A stretch of DNA of 64,000 bases from Enterobacter sp. RIT418. Lineage in GTDB: Bacteria; Pseudomonadota; Gammaproteobacteria; Enterobacterales; Enterobacteriaceae. The notes below the pieces were generated by a model. It saw nothing but the letters and a program-made list of their open reading frames with translations, had not been told where the DNA came from and searched no databases. Of the stretch, positions 29,861 to 42,058 are shown in pieces. Position 1 is the first letter of the stretch. Each line of letters begins with the position of its first letter. The translations under genes and the position numbers were made by a program. The DNA lies in NCBI RefSeq assembly GCF_003057745.1, contig NZ_QBJD02000022.1:1-64000 (forward strand), in the 5' to 3' direction.

Positions 29861-30415
29861 TTACTGATAGGTAATGGTAAAATCTGACGTTGCGTTTGCC
29901 GTACCCGCAACCACGGCAGCCTGCGTTGCCTTATATTTCGCCACGAAGGTCATTTTGTTGCTGTTAGCAGGGTCTTCGCCTGTGCTGGTGTCAAGCGTGA
30001 TGCTCTTAGACTGGGTCGCCAGCGGGATTGCGGTGATGCCATCTTCTTCATAGAACGCCACGCCGACGCCTTTCGCCGTTTGACCGCTGTTCAGCGCAAG
30101 AATATTGGTGTCGCTGCTGTCCGCCGTGCCGTCAAACTTAACGGAGGCAGAGGTGACGGCCGCAGGGCAGTTATTCAACACAATGCTAAAGCGGGTTGCG
30201 GCAGCAACGGCCCCGGCCGCGTTGAACGAGCTCTTTGGAATTTTGCCAAGGTTAACGGTCTGGTTCGCCGTATTGGTATCAATCGTACAGGCAGAATCCA
30301 GAATGGTGCCTGTAAAATTGATCTGTCCATCGGCTGCGCTGGCGGCAAAGGTTATTCCAGAAACCGCTGCTGCCATAACCATATTTCGAATGACACTGTT
30401 TAACTTCATTTGCAT
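29861..30415 (-). CDS. Major fimbrial subunit, type 1 pilin family
   Basis: A 184-residue FimA-type pilin. The signal peptide ends at ASA before ADGQINFTGTI. The pilin fold signature is complete: GTILDSACTIDT (Cys 1), VLNNCPAAV (Cys 2), ALNSGQTAKGVGVAFYE and the terminal DFTITYQ with penultimate Tyr. It is the promoter-proximal gene of the fimbrial operon. The frame opens with MQMKL, so the start may be the second Met. I see no invertible promoter or recombinase gene nearby. Confidence 0.92.
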   Translation of the reverse strand: MQMKLNSVIRNMVMAAAVSGITFAASAADGQINFTGTILDSACTIDTNTANQTVNLGKIPKSSFNAAGAVAAATRFSIVLNNCPAAVTSASVKFDGTADSSDTNILALNSGQTAKGVGVAFYEEDGITAIPLATQSKSITLDTSTGEDPANSNKMTFVAKYKATQAAVVAGTANATSDFTITYQ

Positions 30416-30530
30416 AGCTATATATCCTTAGGATTGAAGGTATCTGCGCAACGTTCACTGTTGCGCAGGAAGAGCGGAACTGGACCGCTAAATTTATGTT
30501 CGTTTAAGCCAATAAATAGACGTTATATCG

Positions 30531-31112
30531 TTATGAGCATCTCAGGCTTTGCGATGATAAAAGTAAAATAAGTTGTTTCATCTCCAGACCATTGCCTAAC
30601 GCCAGTCGATTTCTAACATAGTAATTTTTGTTAATTTCGTATTTATTTTTAATTCGGCACTGGCTCGTCGATTTATCATAAACTTTCAGGAGAAAGTTCA
30701 AATGGTCGTCCGACAGTCGCGTCGACAGCCTCTGATACAGCACGTCTTTTAATACGCAGGGGTTCTCATTCGCCCGATGTTTAGAGGCGCGCTCGCACAG
30801 CTGCTTGAGATCCTTAAGCGTAGTAACAAGGCGGAAGAATTTTAAAAAGCCGTTCTCCGCATTGTCCTCGGGCGCAATAAAATAGGTAAGGCGCATTAAC
30901 CCCCTCGCCGCAAGGCGATAATAGAGCCATCGGATATTCTCGCTACTTTCTCCTATTGTATCGATGAGAATGTAAGATTTATCCAGAATGGTCGCGCTTA
31001 CTAAGAACTCCAGCCGATTGTCAAAATAAAATATTTCTCTATTGGCTGAGTTCAGTGTTTTAATTGCCTGCCTCATGGCAAAGCTTCTTGAAAAAACTAA
31101 TAGCGCCGTCAA
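30531..31112 (-). CDS. Putative fimbrial regulator, LuxR/FimY-like
   Basis: A 193-residue protein. The N-terminal part (FSRSFAMRQAIKTL, FYFDNRLEFLVS, SYILIDT) resembles a degenerate receiver fold. The C-terminal ~60 residues (RLSDDHLNFLLKVYDKS, then IKNKYEINKNYYVRNRLAL) look like a helix-turn-helix unit of the LuxR kind. The likely start is TTG at 31112 with AAGGA eight bases upstream; an ATG at 31076 is the alternative. It lies just upstream of the pilin gene in a region of much lower GC. A role in fimbrial control is inferred from position only. Confidence 0.55.
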   Translation of the reverse strand: MTALLVFSRSFAMRQAIKTLNSANREIFYFDNRLEFLVSATILDKSYILIDTIGESSENIRWLYYRLAARGLMRLTYFIAPEDNAENGFLKFFRLVTTLKDLKQLCERASKHRANENPCVLKDVLYQRLSTRLSDDHLNFLLKVYDKSTSQCRIKNKYEINKNYYVRNRLALGNGLEMKQLILLLSSQSLRCS

Positions 31113-31140
31113 AACTCATTCCTTATGAAATTTATCATCG

Positions 31141-31524
31141 TCAATGTGAAGAAGGTTTTACAACATATATCCGTTCTAACGAACCGCAGTCGATTTTGTA
31201 CGCTTTCCCATAGATTCTTGTAAAAGGATAACGTTCAAATCCCACGGTATTAAATGCGTTCTGGATTTTCTTCATCATGGACAACAAATAGGATTTCGAG
31301 CACCGTAGTCCATAATCATCAAACACGTGTATGATGATGTCATTATCGTAGACAATTTCGTTATCCATCCCCGCCAGGAGATACTCGAACAGTCTTGCTT
31401 TCGTCATGCCGAATCTTTTAATACGTCCATTCTTGATATTGATAAGCGTTCTTGTTGAAAGCCGGTACTCAAGATGATGAAAAATCGTGTATCCATACAG
31501 AAGCTCGTCAGAGACAAAAGGCAC
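31141..31524 (-). CDS. Winged-helix regulator, OmpR/CadC-type DNA-binding domain
   Basis: A 127-residue protein that looks like a single OmpR-type winged helix: an N-terminal strand region (YTIFHHLEYRLSTRTLIN), then helices (KARLFEYLLAG, VFDDYGLRCSKSYLLSMMKKIQNAF) and a C-terminal wing RIYGKAYKID. It resembles the cytoplasmic parts of ToxR/CadC regulators but has no receiver or membrane domain. The start is the ATG at 31524. It is AT-rich like its neighbour and is probably co-transcribed with it and the fimbrial genes. Confidence 0.6.
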   Translation of the reverse strand: MPFVSDELLYGYTIFHHLEYRLSTRTLINIKNGRIKRFGMTKARLFEYLLAGMDNEIVYDNDIIIHVFDDYGLRCSKSYLLSMMKKIQNAFNTVGFERYPFTRIYGKAYKIDCGSLERIYVVKPSSH

Positions 31525-32116
31525 AAAGACTCCTTAGAAGTTTATCATTCTCATTTCCATGTCGGCGTCTTCTCCATTCGAAAGGATTTCGGTGTTCATC
31601 TGATGCACTGAAATGTTATTAAAATGAAGAAAATGTGACAATGAGACTAATTTATTAAAGCAAAACACCACAAAATGCATTCAATGCGATACAAAAAACC
31701 ACTTTATTTGATTTTTTAAGTTTAAAAACACAAATGTTTCATTTATGTTTTTTATTGCCGCATCTCGAAACAAAAATTTCACATCAATATATTTATCTAA
31801 ATTTAACGAATACTTAGCAATAAAACCTACAAAAAATAAACATGATTTTATAATCAATAAGTTACAAAGATATCCTGCCCCTGTTAAACCTAGTCTTAAT
31901 AGGGTTAAATTAGGATTTTTCATGACATCTTTTGCGATTTTCCTAAATGAAAGCTGACAAACACTGAACATTCTTTACATTCAAAACATTCCAGTCAGTT
32001 CCCAAAATCGTACTTAAATAAATAAAATCAATAAGTTGAGTTAATAGTCGTTCCCAGATCAATTTTCTCGTCGCAAATTAACAATAATGGTCACGGCTTT
32101 ATGCAGGCAAAAAAAA
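31525..32116. other. AT-rich non-coding region between regulator and betT
   Basis: About 600 bp with the lowest GC in the window and long A/T runs. It should contain the promoter for the fimbrial regulators. One open frame of 96 codons on the minus strand (31681-31971) encodes a hydrophobic, low-complexity sequence without a clear ribosome-binding site; I do not call it a gene. The composition suggests acquired DNA and a likely H-NS target. Confidence 0.5.
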
Positions 32117-32141
32117 GGCAAGGTTTGCTAACAACCTTGCC
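32110..32141 (-). terminator. Terminator after betT
   Basis: GGCAAGGTT-TGCTAACA-ACCTTGCC (32117-32141) forms a 9-bp stem. The A run at its left end gives a U run on the minus-strand transcript, about 30 bp past the betT stop. Confidence 0.85.
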
Positions 32142-32171
32142 CGCAGATCAACGGAAGACGTTTGAAGGAAA

Positions 32172-34205
32172 TCAGGTATCCGGGAACATCACGCTATTGC
32201 CCGGTGCTTCTCTGTGGAGGTGAATAAAGTTCAGGTGGCGCTCGTACTGGTCCAGAATGTCCGTGATCACCTGCTCTTTGCTGTAGTCCATCAGGTCGTT
32301 GCCCTGGCTTCCCTCAAGCAGGAAGGTCTCCAGCCGGTAATAGGTCGATTTCCCGCTGCGCGCGCGGTAGGTAAATCCGGGCACCGAATACTGCTGCGGC
32401 CAAATCTGGTAGACAAAGTTCTGCTCGTCCCCCATGTGCACCAGCAGATCCAGGTGCCCCAGGTTCTCGCCCTCGTCCGGCGGCAGGTTTTTCAGCTCCA
32501 CGTATGCACCGCGCAGCTTCAGCTCCTGCGCCACTTCCTCCATTGCCGGGAAGCACACCGTTTCCATCATCTGCCTGGTGTAGCGCGTACCGGGGTAATT
32601 CATCAGGCGCGACAGGCGCTTTTTCCAGCTCAGGCGGTCCTGCGCGCCCAGCGGACGCGGCGCGGTATCGCGGCTGGCGCTGACGCGGCGGTAGTCTTCC
32701 ACCTTGAGCGATTTATACAGCCCGGCCATCACGAAGAAGATCACGAAGCTGAACGGCAGCCCCATAATCACCGTGGTGTTTTGCAGCGCAGAGATACCGT
32801 TGGTCATCAGCATGCCGAGCGTCAGCAGGCCGATGGCGACCGACCAGAAGATGCGCAGCCAGTTCGGCGCGTCGCTGTTGATGTCCTTCAGCTTCGAGGT
32901 GAAGTTGCCCAGCACCAGCGCGCCGGAGTCCGCTGAGGTGACGTAGAACAGCAGGCCGGTGATGGTCGCCACGGAGGCGCTAAAGGTGAACGCCGGGTAC
33001 TGCGCCAGCAGGCTGTAGAAGCCGCGCTCCGGGTGCGCCATCGCTTCCTGAGCAAACCCCGCATTGCCGTGAATGATCTCGTGCAGCGCGCTGTTGCCGA
33101 ACACCGAGAGCCACAGCAGCGTAAAGGTGAACGGGATAATCAGGGTGCCCATCACGAACTGGCGAATGGTGCGCCCGCGCGAAATACGCGCCAGGAACAG
33201 GCCGACAAACGGCGACCATGCCACCCACCACGCCCAGAAGAACAGCGTCCAGTTGTTCATCCACTCCACCGGACGATCGAAGGCGAAGCTGTTTAGCGTC
33301 ATCCCCATAAAGCGGTTCACGTAGTCGCCCACGTTCAGGACTAACGCATTGAGGAGGAAGGAGGTGTCGCCCATAAACAGCACGAACAGGATCAGGCCCA
33401 GCGCCAGCGCGACGTTCAGCTCGGAGAGCACGCGGATGCCCTTGTCCACGCCGGAGGTCACCGAAATGGTGGCAATAATCACCGATAGCGCAATCAGCGC
33501 CGCCTTGGCGGCCATCGAATCCGGGATATCAAACAGCACGCTCAGCCCGTAGTTGAGCTGCACCACGCCGATGCCGAGCGTGGTGGCGATACCAAAGATG
33601 GTGCCGATCACCGCCGCGATATCTACCGTGTGGCCAATCGGTCCGTTAATTTTTTTGCCGAAAATCGGATAGAGCGCGGAGCGGATGGTGAGGGGCAAAT
33701 TATAACGATAGCTAAAGTATCCCAGCGCCATGCCCATCAGCGCGTACATTGACCAGCCCGTCAGACCGTAGTGGAACAGCGTCCAGACCATCGCCTGCCG
33801 CGCGGCCTCCATCGTCTGCCCTGCCCCTTCCGGCGGCTGCATATACTGCGTGACCGGCTCGGCCACGGAGAAGAACATCAGGTCGATGCCGATGCCCGCG
33901 GCAAACAGCATCGCCGCCCAGCTCAGCAGGCTGAACTCAGGCTTAGACTGCTCCGGCCCGAGCTTGACGGAGCCGAAGCGCGAACAGGCAATGCACACCA
34001 CGAAAACGATATAGAGCGTCGCCGCCAGCAGATAGTACCAGCCGAAGGTCTTCGACACCCAGTTCAGGGCACGCCCAATCCACTCGGCGGAAAAATCGCT
34101 AAAAAAGATCGTCGTCAGGGAAAACAACAAAATCAGCCCGGCGGAGGTGTAAAAAACGACCGGGTTGATTTTGTCTTTTTCTCTGTCTTGTGAAAGGTCT
34201 GTCAT
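32172..34205 (-). CDS. betT: Choline transporter BetT (BCCT family)
   Basis: A 677-residue inner-membrane choline importer, the same length as E. coli BetT, with twelve expected transmembrane segments. The BCCT signature is clear in WTLFFWAWWVAWSPFVGLFLARISRGRTIR and the substrate-site tryptophans are in that block. The long cytoplasmic C-terminal tail (from about residue 500) is the osmosensory region known for BetT. It is divergent from betIBA across a 128-bp gap with an inverted repeat likely bound by BetI. Confidence 0.95.
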   Translation of the reverse strand: MTDLSQDREKDKINPVVFYTSAGLILLFSLTTIFFSDFSAEWIGRALNWVSKTFGWYYLLAATLYIVFVVCIACSRFGSVKLGPEQSKPEFSLLSWAAMLFAAGIGIDLMFFSVAEPVTQYMQPPEGAGQTMEAARQAMVWTLFHYGLTGWSMYALMGMALGYFSYRYNLPLTIRSALYPIFGKKINGPIGHTVDIAAVIGTIFGIATTLGIGVVQLNYGLSVLFDIPDSMAAKAALIALSVIIATISVTSGVDKGIRVLSELNVALALGLILFVLFMGDTSFLLNALVLNVGDYVNRFMGMTLNSFAFDRPVEWMNNWTLFFWAWWVAWSPFVGLFLARISRGRTIRQFVMGTLIIPFTFTLLWLSVFGNSALHEIIHGNAGFAQEAMAHPERGFYSLLAQYPAFTFSASVATITGLLFYVTSADSGALVLGNFTSKLKDINSDAPNWLRIFWSVAIGLLTLGMLMTNGISALQNTTVIMGLPFSFVIFFVMAGLYKSLKVEDYRRVSASRDTAPRPLGAQDRLSWKKRLSRLMNYPGTRYTRQMMETVCFPAMEEVAQELKLRGAYVELKNLPPDEGENLGHLDLLVHMGDEQNFVYQIWPQQYSVPGFTYRARSGKSTYYRLETFLLEGSQGNDLMDYSKEQVITDILDQYERHLNFIHLHREAPGNSVMFPDT

Positions 34206-34267
34206 CCAGTATCCCCACTGTTTTTGTAACTATTAAAATCCAAATCCGCAACAATTAAGACACATTT

Positions 34268-34288
34268 TATATTGAACGTCCAATCAAA
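34268..34288. promoter_or_regulatory. Probable BetI operator between betT and betI
   Basis: ATTGAACGTCCAAT (34271-34284) is a near-palindrome (12 of 14 positions symmetric) in the divergent betT-betIBA promoter. E. coli BetI binds an inverted repeat in the equivalent gap and releases it on choline. Confidence 0.65.
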
Positions 34289-34333
34289 AACCGCTTTAAT
34301 GTATTACCAACGCTGATGAATGGAGTGGCAAAA

Positions 34334-34921
34334 ATGCCCAAAGTGGGGATGCAGCCGATCCGGCGCAGGCAGCTTATTAACGCCACGCTGGAAGCAATAA
34401 ATGAAGTGGGAATGCACGACGCGACGATCGCGCAGATCGCCCGTCGGGCGGGCGTTTCCACGGGGATCATCAGTCACTACTTCAAGGACAAAAACGGCCT
34501 GCTGGAAGCGACCATGCGCGACATTACCGGCCAGCTTCGCGACGCGGTACTCAACCGTTTACGCGCCCTGCCGGGCGGCAGCGCGGAGCAGCGGCTACAG
34601 GCAATCGTTGCCGGCAATTTTGACGAAACCCAGATCAGCAGCGCGGCGATGAAGGCCTGGCTGGCCTTCTGGGCGAGCAGTATGCACCAGCCGATGCTCT
34701 ACCGCTTACAGCAGGTCAGCAGCCGCCGCCTGCTGTCGAACCTGGTCAGCGAGTTTCGCCGCGAGCTGCCGCGCGAACAGGCGCAGGAAGCGGGCTACGG
34801 GCTCGCCGCGCTGATTGACGGGCTGTGGCTGCGCGCCGCCCTGAGCGGCAAACCGCTGGATAAGACCCTGGCCCAGTCGCTTACCGGCCACTTTATCAGC
34901 CAGCATTTACCGACCGATTAA
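34334..34921 (+). CDS. betI: Choline-responsive repressor BetI
   Basis: A TetR-family repressor of 195 residues, the E. coli length. I chose the ATG at 34334 ([15 protein letters not shown]) with GGAG about nine bases upstream over an ATG six codons earlier. The N-terminal helix-turn-helix reads [24 protein letters not shown]. The C-terminal ligand domain is nearly identical to E. coli in [19 protein letters not shown]. It is the first gene of betIBA and represses both divergent transcripts until choline is present. Confidence 0.96.
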   Translation: MPKVGMQPIRRRQLINATLEAINEVGMHDATIAQIARRAGVSTGIISHYFKDKNGLLEATMRDITGQLRDAVLNRLRALPGGSAEQRLQAIVAGNFDETQISSAAMKAWLAFWASSMHQPMLYRLQQVSSRRLLSNLVSEFRRELPREQAQEAGYGLAALIDGLWLRAALSGKPLDKTLAQSLTGHFISQHLPTD

Positions 34922-34934
34922 CCGAGGAGAAATT

Positions 34935-36407
34935 ATGTCCCGAATGGCAGAACAGCAGCTTTACATCAATGGTGGTTATACATCGGCCACCAGCGGTCGC
35001 ACCTTCGAGACCATCAACCCGGCCAACGGTGACGTCCTGGCGACCGTACAGGCCGCCGGGCGCGAGGACGTCGATCGCGCGGTAGAAAGCGCACAGCGCG
35101 GGCAAAAAATCTGGGCGGCGATGACCGCCATGGAGCGCTCGCGCATCCTGCGCCGCGCCGTGGATATCCTGCGCGAGCGCAACGACGCGCTGGCGAAGCT
35201 CGAAACCCTCGATACCGGTAAAGCGTTTTCCGAAACCTCAACCGTCGATATCGTCACCGGCGCGGACGTGCTGGAGTACTACGCGGGGCTGATCCCGGCG
35301 CTGGAGGGCAGCCAGATCCCGCTGCGCGACACCTCGTTCGTCTACACCCGCCGCGAGCCGCTGGGCGTGGTGGCGGGCATCGGCGCGTGGAACTACCCGA
35401 TCCAGATCGCCCTGTGGAAATCAGCCCCGGCGCTGGCGGCAGGCAACGCGATGATCTTCAAGCCGAGCGAAGTGACGCCGCTTACCGCGCTGAAGCTGGC
35501 CGAAATTTACACCGAAGCGGGCGTTCCGGACGGCGTGTTTAACGTTCTGCCGGGCGTGGGCGCGGAGACCGGGCAGTTCCTCACCGAACATCCTGGCATT
35601 GCCAAAGTTTCCTTCACCGGCGGCGTCGCCAGCGGCAAAAAGGTCATGGCGAACTCGGCGGCCTCGTCCCTGAAGGAGGTGACGATGGAGCTGGGCGGCA
35701 AATCGCCGCTGATTATTTTCGACGACGCCGACCTCGATCTCGCGGCGGACATTGCCATGATGGCCAATTTCTTCAGCTCCGGCCAGGTCTGCACCAACGG
35801 CACCCGCGTGTTCGTGCCCGCGAAGTGCAAGGCCGCGTTTGAGCAGAAAATCATCGAGCGCGTGGGCCGCATCCGCGCGGGCGATCTGTTCGATGAAAAA
35901 ACCAACTTTGGCCCGATGGTCAGCTTCCCGCACCGCGACAGCGTGCTGCGCTACATCGCCAAAGGTAAAGAGGAAGGCGCGCGCGTGCTGTGCGGCGGCG
36001 GCGTGCTGAAGGGCGAAGGGTTTGATAACGGCGCGTGGGTGGCCCCGACGGTGTTCACCGACTGCACCGACGAGATGACCATCGTGCGCGAGGAGATCTT
36101 CGGGCCGGTGATGTCCATCCTCACCTACGAAACCGACGAAGAAGCGATTCGTCGCGCCAACGACACCGACTATGGGCTGGCGGCAGGCATCGTCACCGCC
36201 GATCTGAACCGCGCCCACGGCGCTATTCATCAGCTCGAAGCGGGCATCTGCTGGATCAACACCTGGGGCGAATCCGCCGCGGAGATGCCGGTTGGCGGCT
36301 ACAAGCATTCCGGCATTGGCCGCGAGAACGGCGTGATGACGCTCCAGAGCTACACCCAGGTGAAGTCCATCCAGGTTGAGATGGGTAAATTCCAGTCCAT
36401 ATTTTAA
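34935..36407 (+). CDS. betB: Betaine aldehyde dehydrogenase BetB
   Basis: A 490-residue NAD(P)+-dependent aldehyde dehydrogenase, the E. coli length, that oxidises betaine aldehyde to glycine betaine. The cofactor loop [18 protein letters not shown], the catalytic Glu in MELGGKSP and the nucleophile Cys in [10 protein letters not shown] are all present. The start ATG follows GAGGAGAAATT. It lies 13 bp after betI and 13 bp before the betA start. Confidence 0.96.
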   Translation: MSRMAEQQLYINGGYTSATSGRTFETINPANGDVLATVQAAGREDVDRAVESAQRGQKIWAAMTAMERSRILRRAVDILRERNDALAKLETLDTGKAFSETSTVDIVTGADVLEYYAGLIPALEGSQIPLRDTSFVYTRREPLGVVAGIGAWNYPIQIALWKSAPALAAGNAMIFKPSEVTPLTALKLAEIYTEAGVPDGVFNVLPGVGAETGQFLTEHPGIAKVSFTGGVASGKKVMANSAASSLKEVTMELGGKSPLIIFDDADLDLAADIAMMANFFSSGQVCTNGTRVFVPAKCKAAFEQKIIERVGRIRAGDLFDEKTNFGPMVSFPHRDSVLRYIAKGKEEGARVLCGGGVLKGEGFDNGAWVAPTVFTDCTDEMTIVREEIFGPVMSILTYETDEEAIRRANDTDYGLAAGIVTADLNRAHGAIHQLEAGICWINTWGESAAEMPVGGYKHSGIGRENGVMTLQSYTQVKSIQVEMGKFQSIF

Positions 36408-36420
36408 CCGGGAGGTTTAT

Positions 36421-38085
36421 TTGCAATTTGACTACATCATTATCGGCGCCGGCTCTGCCGGCAACGTGCTGGCAACGCGTCTGACCGAAGATCCAAACAC
36501 CACCGTGCTGCTGCTTGAGGCGGGTGGGCCGGACTATCGCTTTGACTTCCGCACCCAGATGCCCGCCGCGCTGGCGTTTCCGCTGCAGGGCAAGCGCTAC
36601 AACTGGGCGTACGAAACTGAGCCAGAGCCGTACATGAACAACCGCCGCATGGAGTGCGGACGCGGAAAGGGGCTGGGCGGCTCGTCGCTGATCAACGGCA
36701 TGTGCTACATCCGCGGCAACGCCATGGATCTCGATAACTGGGCGAAGGAAGATGGCCTGGCGCACTGGAGCTATCTCAACTGCCTGCCCTACTACCGCAA
36801 GGCCGAAACCCGCGACGTGGGGCCAAACGACTACCACGGCGGCGACGGTCCGGTGAGCGTCACCACCTCGAAGCCGGGCGTGAATCCGCTGTTTGAGGCG
36901 ATGGTGGAAGCGGGCGTGCAGGCGGGCTATCCGCGCACCGAGGATCTTAACGGCTACCAGCAGGAAGGCTTCGGCCCGATGGACCGCACGGTCACGCCGA
37001 AGGGCCGACGCGCCAGCACCGCGCGCGGCTATCTGGACCAGGCAAAGCAACGCCCGAACCTGACCATCCGCACCCATGCCATGACCGACCGCATCCTCTT
37101 TGAAGGCAAGCGCGCGGTGGGCGTCGAGTGGCTCGAAGGCGAAAGCACTATCCCGTCGAAAGCGACGGCGAAGAAAGAGGTGCTGCTGTGCGCGGGCGCC
37201 ATCGCGTCTCCGCAGATCCTCCAGCGCTCCGGCGTGGGCAATGCTGAGCTGCTGAAGCAGTTCGATATCCCGCTGGTGCACGACCTGCCCGGCGTGGGCG
37301 AAAACCTGCAGGATCACCTGGAGATGTACCTCCAGTACGAGTGCAAGGAGCCGGTCTCCCTCTACCCTGCCCTGCAGTGGTGGAACCAGCCGAAGATTGG
37401 CGCCGAATGGCTGTTTGGCGGCACCGGCGTGGGCGCGAGCAACCACTTCGAGGCGGGCGGGTTTATCCGCAGCCGCGAAGAGTTCGAATGGCCGAACATT
37501 CAGTACCACTTCCTGCCGGTCGCCATTAACTACAACGGCTCGAACGCGGTGAAAGAGCATGGCTTCCAGTGCCACGTTGGCTCCATGCGCTCGCCGAGCC
37601 GCGGCCACGTGCGAATTAAGTCGCGCGACCCGCACCAGCATCCGGCGATCCTGTTTAACTACATGTCCCACGAGCAGGACTGGCAGGAGTTCCGCGACGC
37701 GATCCGCATCACCCGCGAGATCATGCACCAGCCCGCGCTGGACAAGTACCGTGGCCGGGAAATCAGCCCGGGCGTGGAGTGCCAGACCGACGAGCAGCTG
37801 GATGAGTTCGTGCGCAACCATGCCGAAACCGCCTTCCACCCGTGCGGCACCTGCAAGATGGGCTACGACGAGATGGCGGTGGTCGACGGCGAAGGCCGCG
37901 TTCACGGGCTGGAAGGGCTGCGCGTGGTGGATGCGTCGATTATGCCGCAAATCATCACCGGCAACCTGAACGCCACCACCATTATGATCGGCGAGAAAAT
38001 TGCCGATGCGATCCGCGGGCGCGAGCCGCTGGCGAAGAGCACCGCGGCGTATTACGTGGCAAACGGCGCACCGGTTCGCCGCTGA
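36421..38085 (+). CDS. betA: Choline dehydrogenase BetA
   Basis: A 554-residue GMC-family flavoenzyme at the membrane that oxidises choline to betaine aldehyde and on to betaine. The start is a TTG at 36421 (encoding [14 protein letters not shown] after Met) with GGGAGG six to seven bases upstream; no ATG lies nearby in frame. The FAD motif GAGSAGN is at 9-15, the GMC signatures are [15 protein letters not shown] and [13 protein letters not shown], and the catalytic histidine region is [11 protein letters not shown]. It is the last gene of betIBA. Confidence 0.95.
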   Translation: MQFDYIIIGAGSAGNVLATRLTEDPNTTVLLLEAGGPDYRFDFRTQMPAALAFPLQGKRYNWAYETEPEPYMNNRRMECGRGKGLGGSSLINGMCYIRGNAMDLDNWAKEDGLAHWSYLNCLPYYRKAETRDVGPNDYHGGDGPVSVTTSKPGVNPLFEAMVEAGVQAGYPRTEDLNGYQQEGFGPMDRTVTPKGRRASTARGYLDQAKQRPNLTIRTHAMTDRILFEGKRAVGVEWLEGESTIPSKATAKKEVLLCAGAIASPQILQRSGVGNAELLKQFDIPLVHDLPGVGENLQDHLEMYLQYECKEPVSLYPALQWWNQPKIGAEWLFGGTGVGASNHFEAGGFIRSREEFEWPNIQYHFLPVAINYNGSNAVKEHGFQCHVGSMRSPSRGHVRIKSRDPHQHPAILFNYMSHEQDWQEFRDAIRITREIMHQPALDKYRGREISPGVECQTDEQLDEFVRNHAETAFHPCGTCKMGYDEMAVVDGEGRVHGLEGLRVVDASIMPQIITGNLNATTIMIGEKIADAIRGREPLAKSTAAYYVANGAPVRR

Positions 38086-38092
38086 GGGTTCC

Positions 38093-38154
38093 CCCTCACC
38101 CTAACCCTCTCCCCATAGGGGAGAGGGGACGATCGCTCCCCACAGGGGTGAGGG
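38093..38154. repeat. REP-like palindrome pair after betA, copies 5a and 5b
   Basis: CCCTCACCCTAACCCTCTCC with its partner GGGGAGAGGGG forms copy 5a (38093-38128). A shorter inverted half, CGCTCCCCACAGGGGTGAGGG in pieces, follows (38135-38154). It lies between the convergent betA and the acetyltransferase gene. Confidence 0.7.
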
Positions 38155-38163
38155 CCAAGCCTT

Positions 38164-38862
38164 TTATTTCCGAAATGCCTCCAGCCGCTTAACCTGCCGC
38201 CCGTCCCCGTCAAAATTGTCCGCGGCCAGCCAGGCGCGCAGCGCCGCATCGCGCTCAGGCCATTCACCATCAATAATGGAATGTATATCGCTATCGCGGT
38301 TGCGCCCTTTGCGCACCATCTTCTGGCGCAGACGCCCTTCCCAAACAAAACCCAGCCGTTCGGCGGCGCGTCGCGACGCGGTGTTCATGGAATCGCACCG
38401 CCACTCCAGCCGCCGGTAGCCATGCTCGAAGGCATTTTTCAGCAGCAGCCATACCGTTTCGGTGCCAATTCGGGAACCTTTCATCTTCCGTGACCAGGTG
38501 ACGTGGCCGATCTCCACCGACCCGAGCAGCCGCTCGTTGGCCATATAGCTCACCAGCCCCACCGCGCGCTCGGTGTGCAAATCAATCACGGCGTAGGGCA
38601 CCAGCGCATCGTCCATGACCTTTCCCAACACCCAGTGGGCGGTTGCCTCAACGTTTGCTGGCTTCGTGCTGGCAAGCCAGGTCCAGTCGCCGTCATCCCC
38701 CAGCGCATAAGCCTCATAGAGATCGGCAGCATGACGCTTAACGTCCAGCGGCTCCAGACGGCAGTACTGGCCGAACAGCGGCGAGCGGGTTAAGACGCGC
38801 GCGCCCGTCCAGCCGGGCACGATATCGTTAACGGTTTGACCAAATTGGTTGAGTTCGGGCAC
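38164..38862 (-). CDS. GNAT-family N-acetyltransferase, RimJ/RimL-like
   Basis: A 232-residue protein of the RimJ/RimL acetyltransferase branch. The core is seen in RLEPLDVKRHAADLYEAY, GLVSYMANERLLGSVEIGHV, SRIGTETVWLLLKNAFEHGYRRLEWRC (acetyl-CoA loop and helix) and SRRAAERLGFVWEGRLRQ. The substrate may be a protein N-terminus or a small amine; sequence alone does not tell. It is monocistronic, convergent with betA and followed by the palindrome pair. The start is the ATG at 38862. Confidence 0.8.
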   Translation of the reverse strand: MPELNQFGQTVNDIVPGWTGARVLTRSPLFGQYCRLEPLDVKRHAADLYEAYALGDDGDWTWLASTKPANVEATAHWVLGKVMDDALVPYAVIDLHTERAVGLVSYMANERLLGSVEIGHVTWSRKMKGSRIGTETVWLLLKNAFEHGYRRLEWRCDSMNTASRRAAERLGFVWEGRLRQKMVRKGRNRDSDIHSIIDGEWPERDAALRAWLAADNFDGDGRQVKRLEAFRK

Positions 38863-38936
38863 GGCGGTGACTCCCTGAAAGGTAAGGAGTTTGTTATAGC
38901 AGGTTAAAAAGAGAACGAAAAGACCGGAAAAGGCAG

Positions 38937-38964
38937 GCCGGGTTAGGCGCAGCCGCCACCCGGC
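38937..38964. repeat. Second-type REP element (GCCGGGT...ACCCGGC)
   Basis: GCCGGGT and ACCCGGC arms enclose TAGGCGCAGCCGCC. It resembles the classic E. coli REP (GCCGGAT...ATCCGGC type) and is nearly the reverse complement of the element at 63190-63217. It lies six bases past the stop of the leftward cold-shock gene and may act as its terminator. Confidence 0.65.
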
Positions 38965-38970
38965 AAAAGG

Positions 38971-39444
38971 TTACTTCAGCAGTTTCACCGTGGCATCAAT
39001 GTCGATTTCATCTTCGGTGAAGATCAGCGTCGAATTCTGGAAGGTGGTAATCGCGAGCTTCTTCACCGTGCGCATTTCGCCCGGCTTTTTGTCGGATTTT
39101 GGCTTGATGCTGTTCATCAGCAGCCCCACCGACAGCACCGCATTTTCCTTGTCGATTTTGGTATCGACCGGCTCTTCTTCGCTGAACACCACGAAGGACT
39201 TGATCGAGGTGAGCTTCACGCGCTCGCCCGCGATGTAGAGGTGTTTGCTTTCCGGGATCACCTTCACCGCGTACGCGGAAAGGCCTTTATTGTTGGTTGT
39301 CGGCTCGAAGGTCACCGCCGCGTCTTTCTTAATCAGATCGGGGTTGGCGACCTTAATCACGTGAAAATAGCGGTTGTCGCCGTTTTCATCTTTGATAAAT
39401 CCAAAGCCTTTATCTTTAAACCACGTTGTGATTGTACCGTTCAT
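38971..39444 (-). CDS. Cold-shock-domain protein with C-terminal extension
   Basis: A 157-residue protein. Residues 1 to about 65 form a cold-shock domain: MNGTITTWFKDKGFGFIKDE contains a variant RNP1 (KGFGFI) and NRYFHVIKV takes the place of RNP2. The remaining ~90 residues (LYIAGERVKLTSIKSFVVFS, then KPGEMRTVKKLAITTFQNS) are outside the canonical 70-residue Csp length and I do not recognise them. RNA or single-stranded DNA binding is likely from the domain. It is monocistronic, with its own promoter region near 39450-39500. Confidence 0.75.
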   Translation of the reverse strand: MNGTITTWFKDKGFGFIKDENGDNRYFHVIKVANPDLIKKDAAVTFEPTTNNKGLSAYAVKVIPESKHLYIAGERVKLTSIKSFVVFSEEEPVDTKIDKENAVLSVGLLMNSIKPKSDKKPGEMRTVKKLAITTFQNSTLIFTEDEIDIDATVKLLK

Positions 39445-39520
39445 GCTGCTTCCGCCCGTCTGTCGATCGTTAACTCAATTTTTGCAGCGCGCAGTGTAAT
39501 GCACAATGTCCGTACAGACA

Positions 39521-39547
39521 AAAAAAACCCCTGCACGGGTGCAGGGG
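39521..39547 (-). terminator. Terminator of the bud operon
   Basis: CCCCTGCAC-GG-GTGCAGGGG (39528-39547) is preceded on the plus strand by seven A residues, giving a U run on the leftward transcript. It lies 28 bp beyond the budC stop. Confidence 0.88.
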
Positions 39548-39574
39548 AAAATCATGTCAGAGCTTATTTTTTTA

Positions 39575-42045
<2,471 letters not shown>

Positions 42046-42058
42046 GGTTGTTCTCCTG

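Noticed and set aside
30416..30530. Possible invertible phase-variation switch upstream of the pilin gene
   Set aside because: No pair of inverted repeats suitable for FimB/FimE-type recombination was seen in the 115-bp gap and no recombinase gene is nearby.
31681..31971. 96-codon open frame on the minus strand in the AT-rich gap
   Set aside because: Low-complexity, hydrophobic, very AT-rich, without a clear ribosome-binding site or family resemblance. Open frames of this size are expected by chance on the stop-poor strand of such a region or as decayed DNA.
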